A stretch of 64,000 bases of DNA. Source: Salinicoccus sp. RF5. GTDB lineage: Bacteria > Bacillota > Bacilli > Staphylococcales > Salinicoccaceae. The translations under genes and the position numbers were made by a program. Shown here piece after piece: positions 63,709 through 64,000 of the stretch. The number at the start of each line of letters is the position of its first letter. Position 1 is the first letter of the stretch. The notes under the pieces were generated by a model that saw nothing but the letters and a program-made list of their open reading frames with translations, ran no database searches and was not told where the DNA came from. Location of the stretch: positions 372,001 to 436,000 of the forward strand of contig NZ_JAJGRC010000002.1 of NCBI RefSeq assembly GCF_020786625.1, written 5' to 3'.

Positions 63709-64000
63709 ATGGCCAAAGTACAAGTGATGGAACACCCTTTGATCCAGCACAAAATGAGTTATATTCGAGATGAAAAGACATCGACCAAGGAATTCAGGGA
63801 ACTCGTTGATGAGGTAGGCATGCTCATGGCATATGAGGTGACCCGGGACCTGTCCCTTGAAGATGTAGAGGTGGACACACCAGTGACACGGACGACAGCA
63901 AAGAGGCTGAGCGGCAAGAAACTGGGTATCGTTCCGATACTCAGGGCAGGACTCGGTATGCAGGAAGGCATACTCAAGCTCATCCCTTCCGCCAGAGTCG
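63709..64000 (+). CDS. upp: Uracil phosphoribosyltransferase, N-terminal part
   Basis: The first 97 codons are present and the rest lies beyond the window. Salvages uracil to UMP with PRPP. Visible: [13 protein letters not shown] and [12 protein letters not shown], both typical. GGAGGAC before the ATG. It follows glyA as in Bacillus and Staphylococcus. Confidence 0.95.
   Translation, partial: MAKVQVMEHPLIQHKMSYIRDEKTSTKEFRELVDEVGMLMAYEVTRDLSLEDVEVDTPVTRTTAKRLSGKKLGIVPILRAGLGMQEGILKLIPSARV

Overview
The window is a 64 kb chromosomal segment of a low- to mid-G+C Firmicute. It most resembles a halotolerant member of the Staphylococcaceae of the Salinicoccus/Jeotgalicoccus type. Three things point that way. 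The order rpoE-pyrG-(DUF2529)-fba-fsa-murA-rho-rpmE-prfA-prmC-sua5-ywlE-rpiB-ywlG-glyA-upp is the classic Bacillales arrangement. The pantothenate kinase is the type II CoaW form known from staphylococci. Base composition is close to balanced, well above Staphylococcus proper. No rRNA, tRNA, CRISPR, prophage or insertion sequence is visible, and no gene-free stretch exceeds 300 bases.

Region by region. 1-6.9 kb: the end of a sugar dehydrogenase gene, two small membrane proteins, a MarR-controlled MMPL exporter and a large-subunit catalase. 7.0-12.5 kb: a complete mannitol operon (mtlA-mtlR-mtlF-mtlD, minus strand) with a readable control region; its EII permease carries a nearly identical tandem duplication of the EIIB domain. 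12.5-23.5 kb: mixed transporters and stress enzymes (RarD, Zn alcohol dehydrogenase, duplicated carboxymuconolactone-decarboxylase-like protein, Pcm, a quinone-detoxification pair, HAD phosphatase, AzlCD, AEC carrier, SEC-C protein). 23.6-28.9 kb: a cytosolic gamma-glutamyltransferase-like protein with a two-gene chromate transporter, then an ATP-grasp ligase/MurJ-like flippase pair. 29-36.7 kb: aldo/keto reductase; a namA-amidase-glycerate kinase operon; a TAXI-DUF1850-TRAP transporter operon. 36.7-38.8 kb: arsRBC. 38.9-41.2 kb: an unusual ureohydrolase-like protein followed by an Nramp-fold transporter, both lacking hallmark metal ligands. 41.2-48.1 kb: OsmC, lipoprotein, cation/proton antiporter, solitary ABC ATPase, coaW, BCCT osmolyte transporter, tandem GNAT. 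48.1-64 kb: the conserved housekeeping block, interrupted by a P1B-type metal ATPase between pyrG and the DUF2529 gene.

Regulation that can be read directly includes a pyrG reiterative-initiation attenuator; a sigma-A promoter with a cre site and an MtlR-like box in front of mtlA; a MarR palindrome just downstream of its own promoter; a sigma-B-like promoter in front of the osmolyte transporter (with weaker candidates before catalase and the alcohol dehydrogenase); a Fur-like box before the metal ATPase; and a coaW promoter whose -10 lies in the loop of the preceding gene's terminator.

The strongest leads for something undescribed are the EIIC-B-B mannitol permease, the ureohydrolase-like/noncanonical Nramp pair at 38.9-41.2 kb, and the ATP-grasp/flippase pair at 26.3-28.9 kb. 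All protein assignments rest on recognising motifs by eye; no database search was run.
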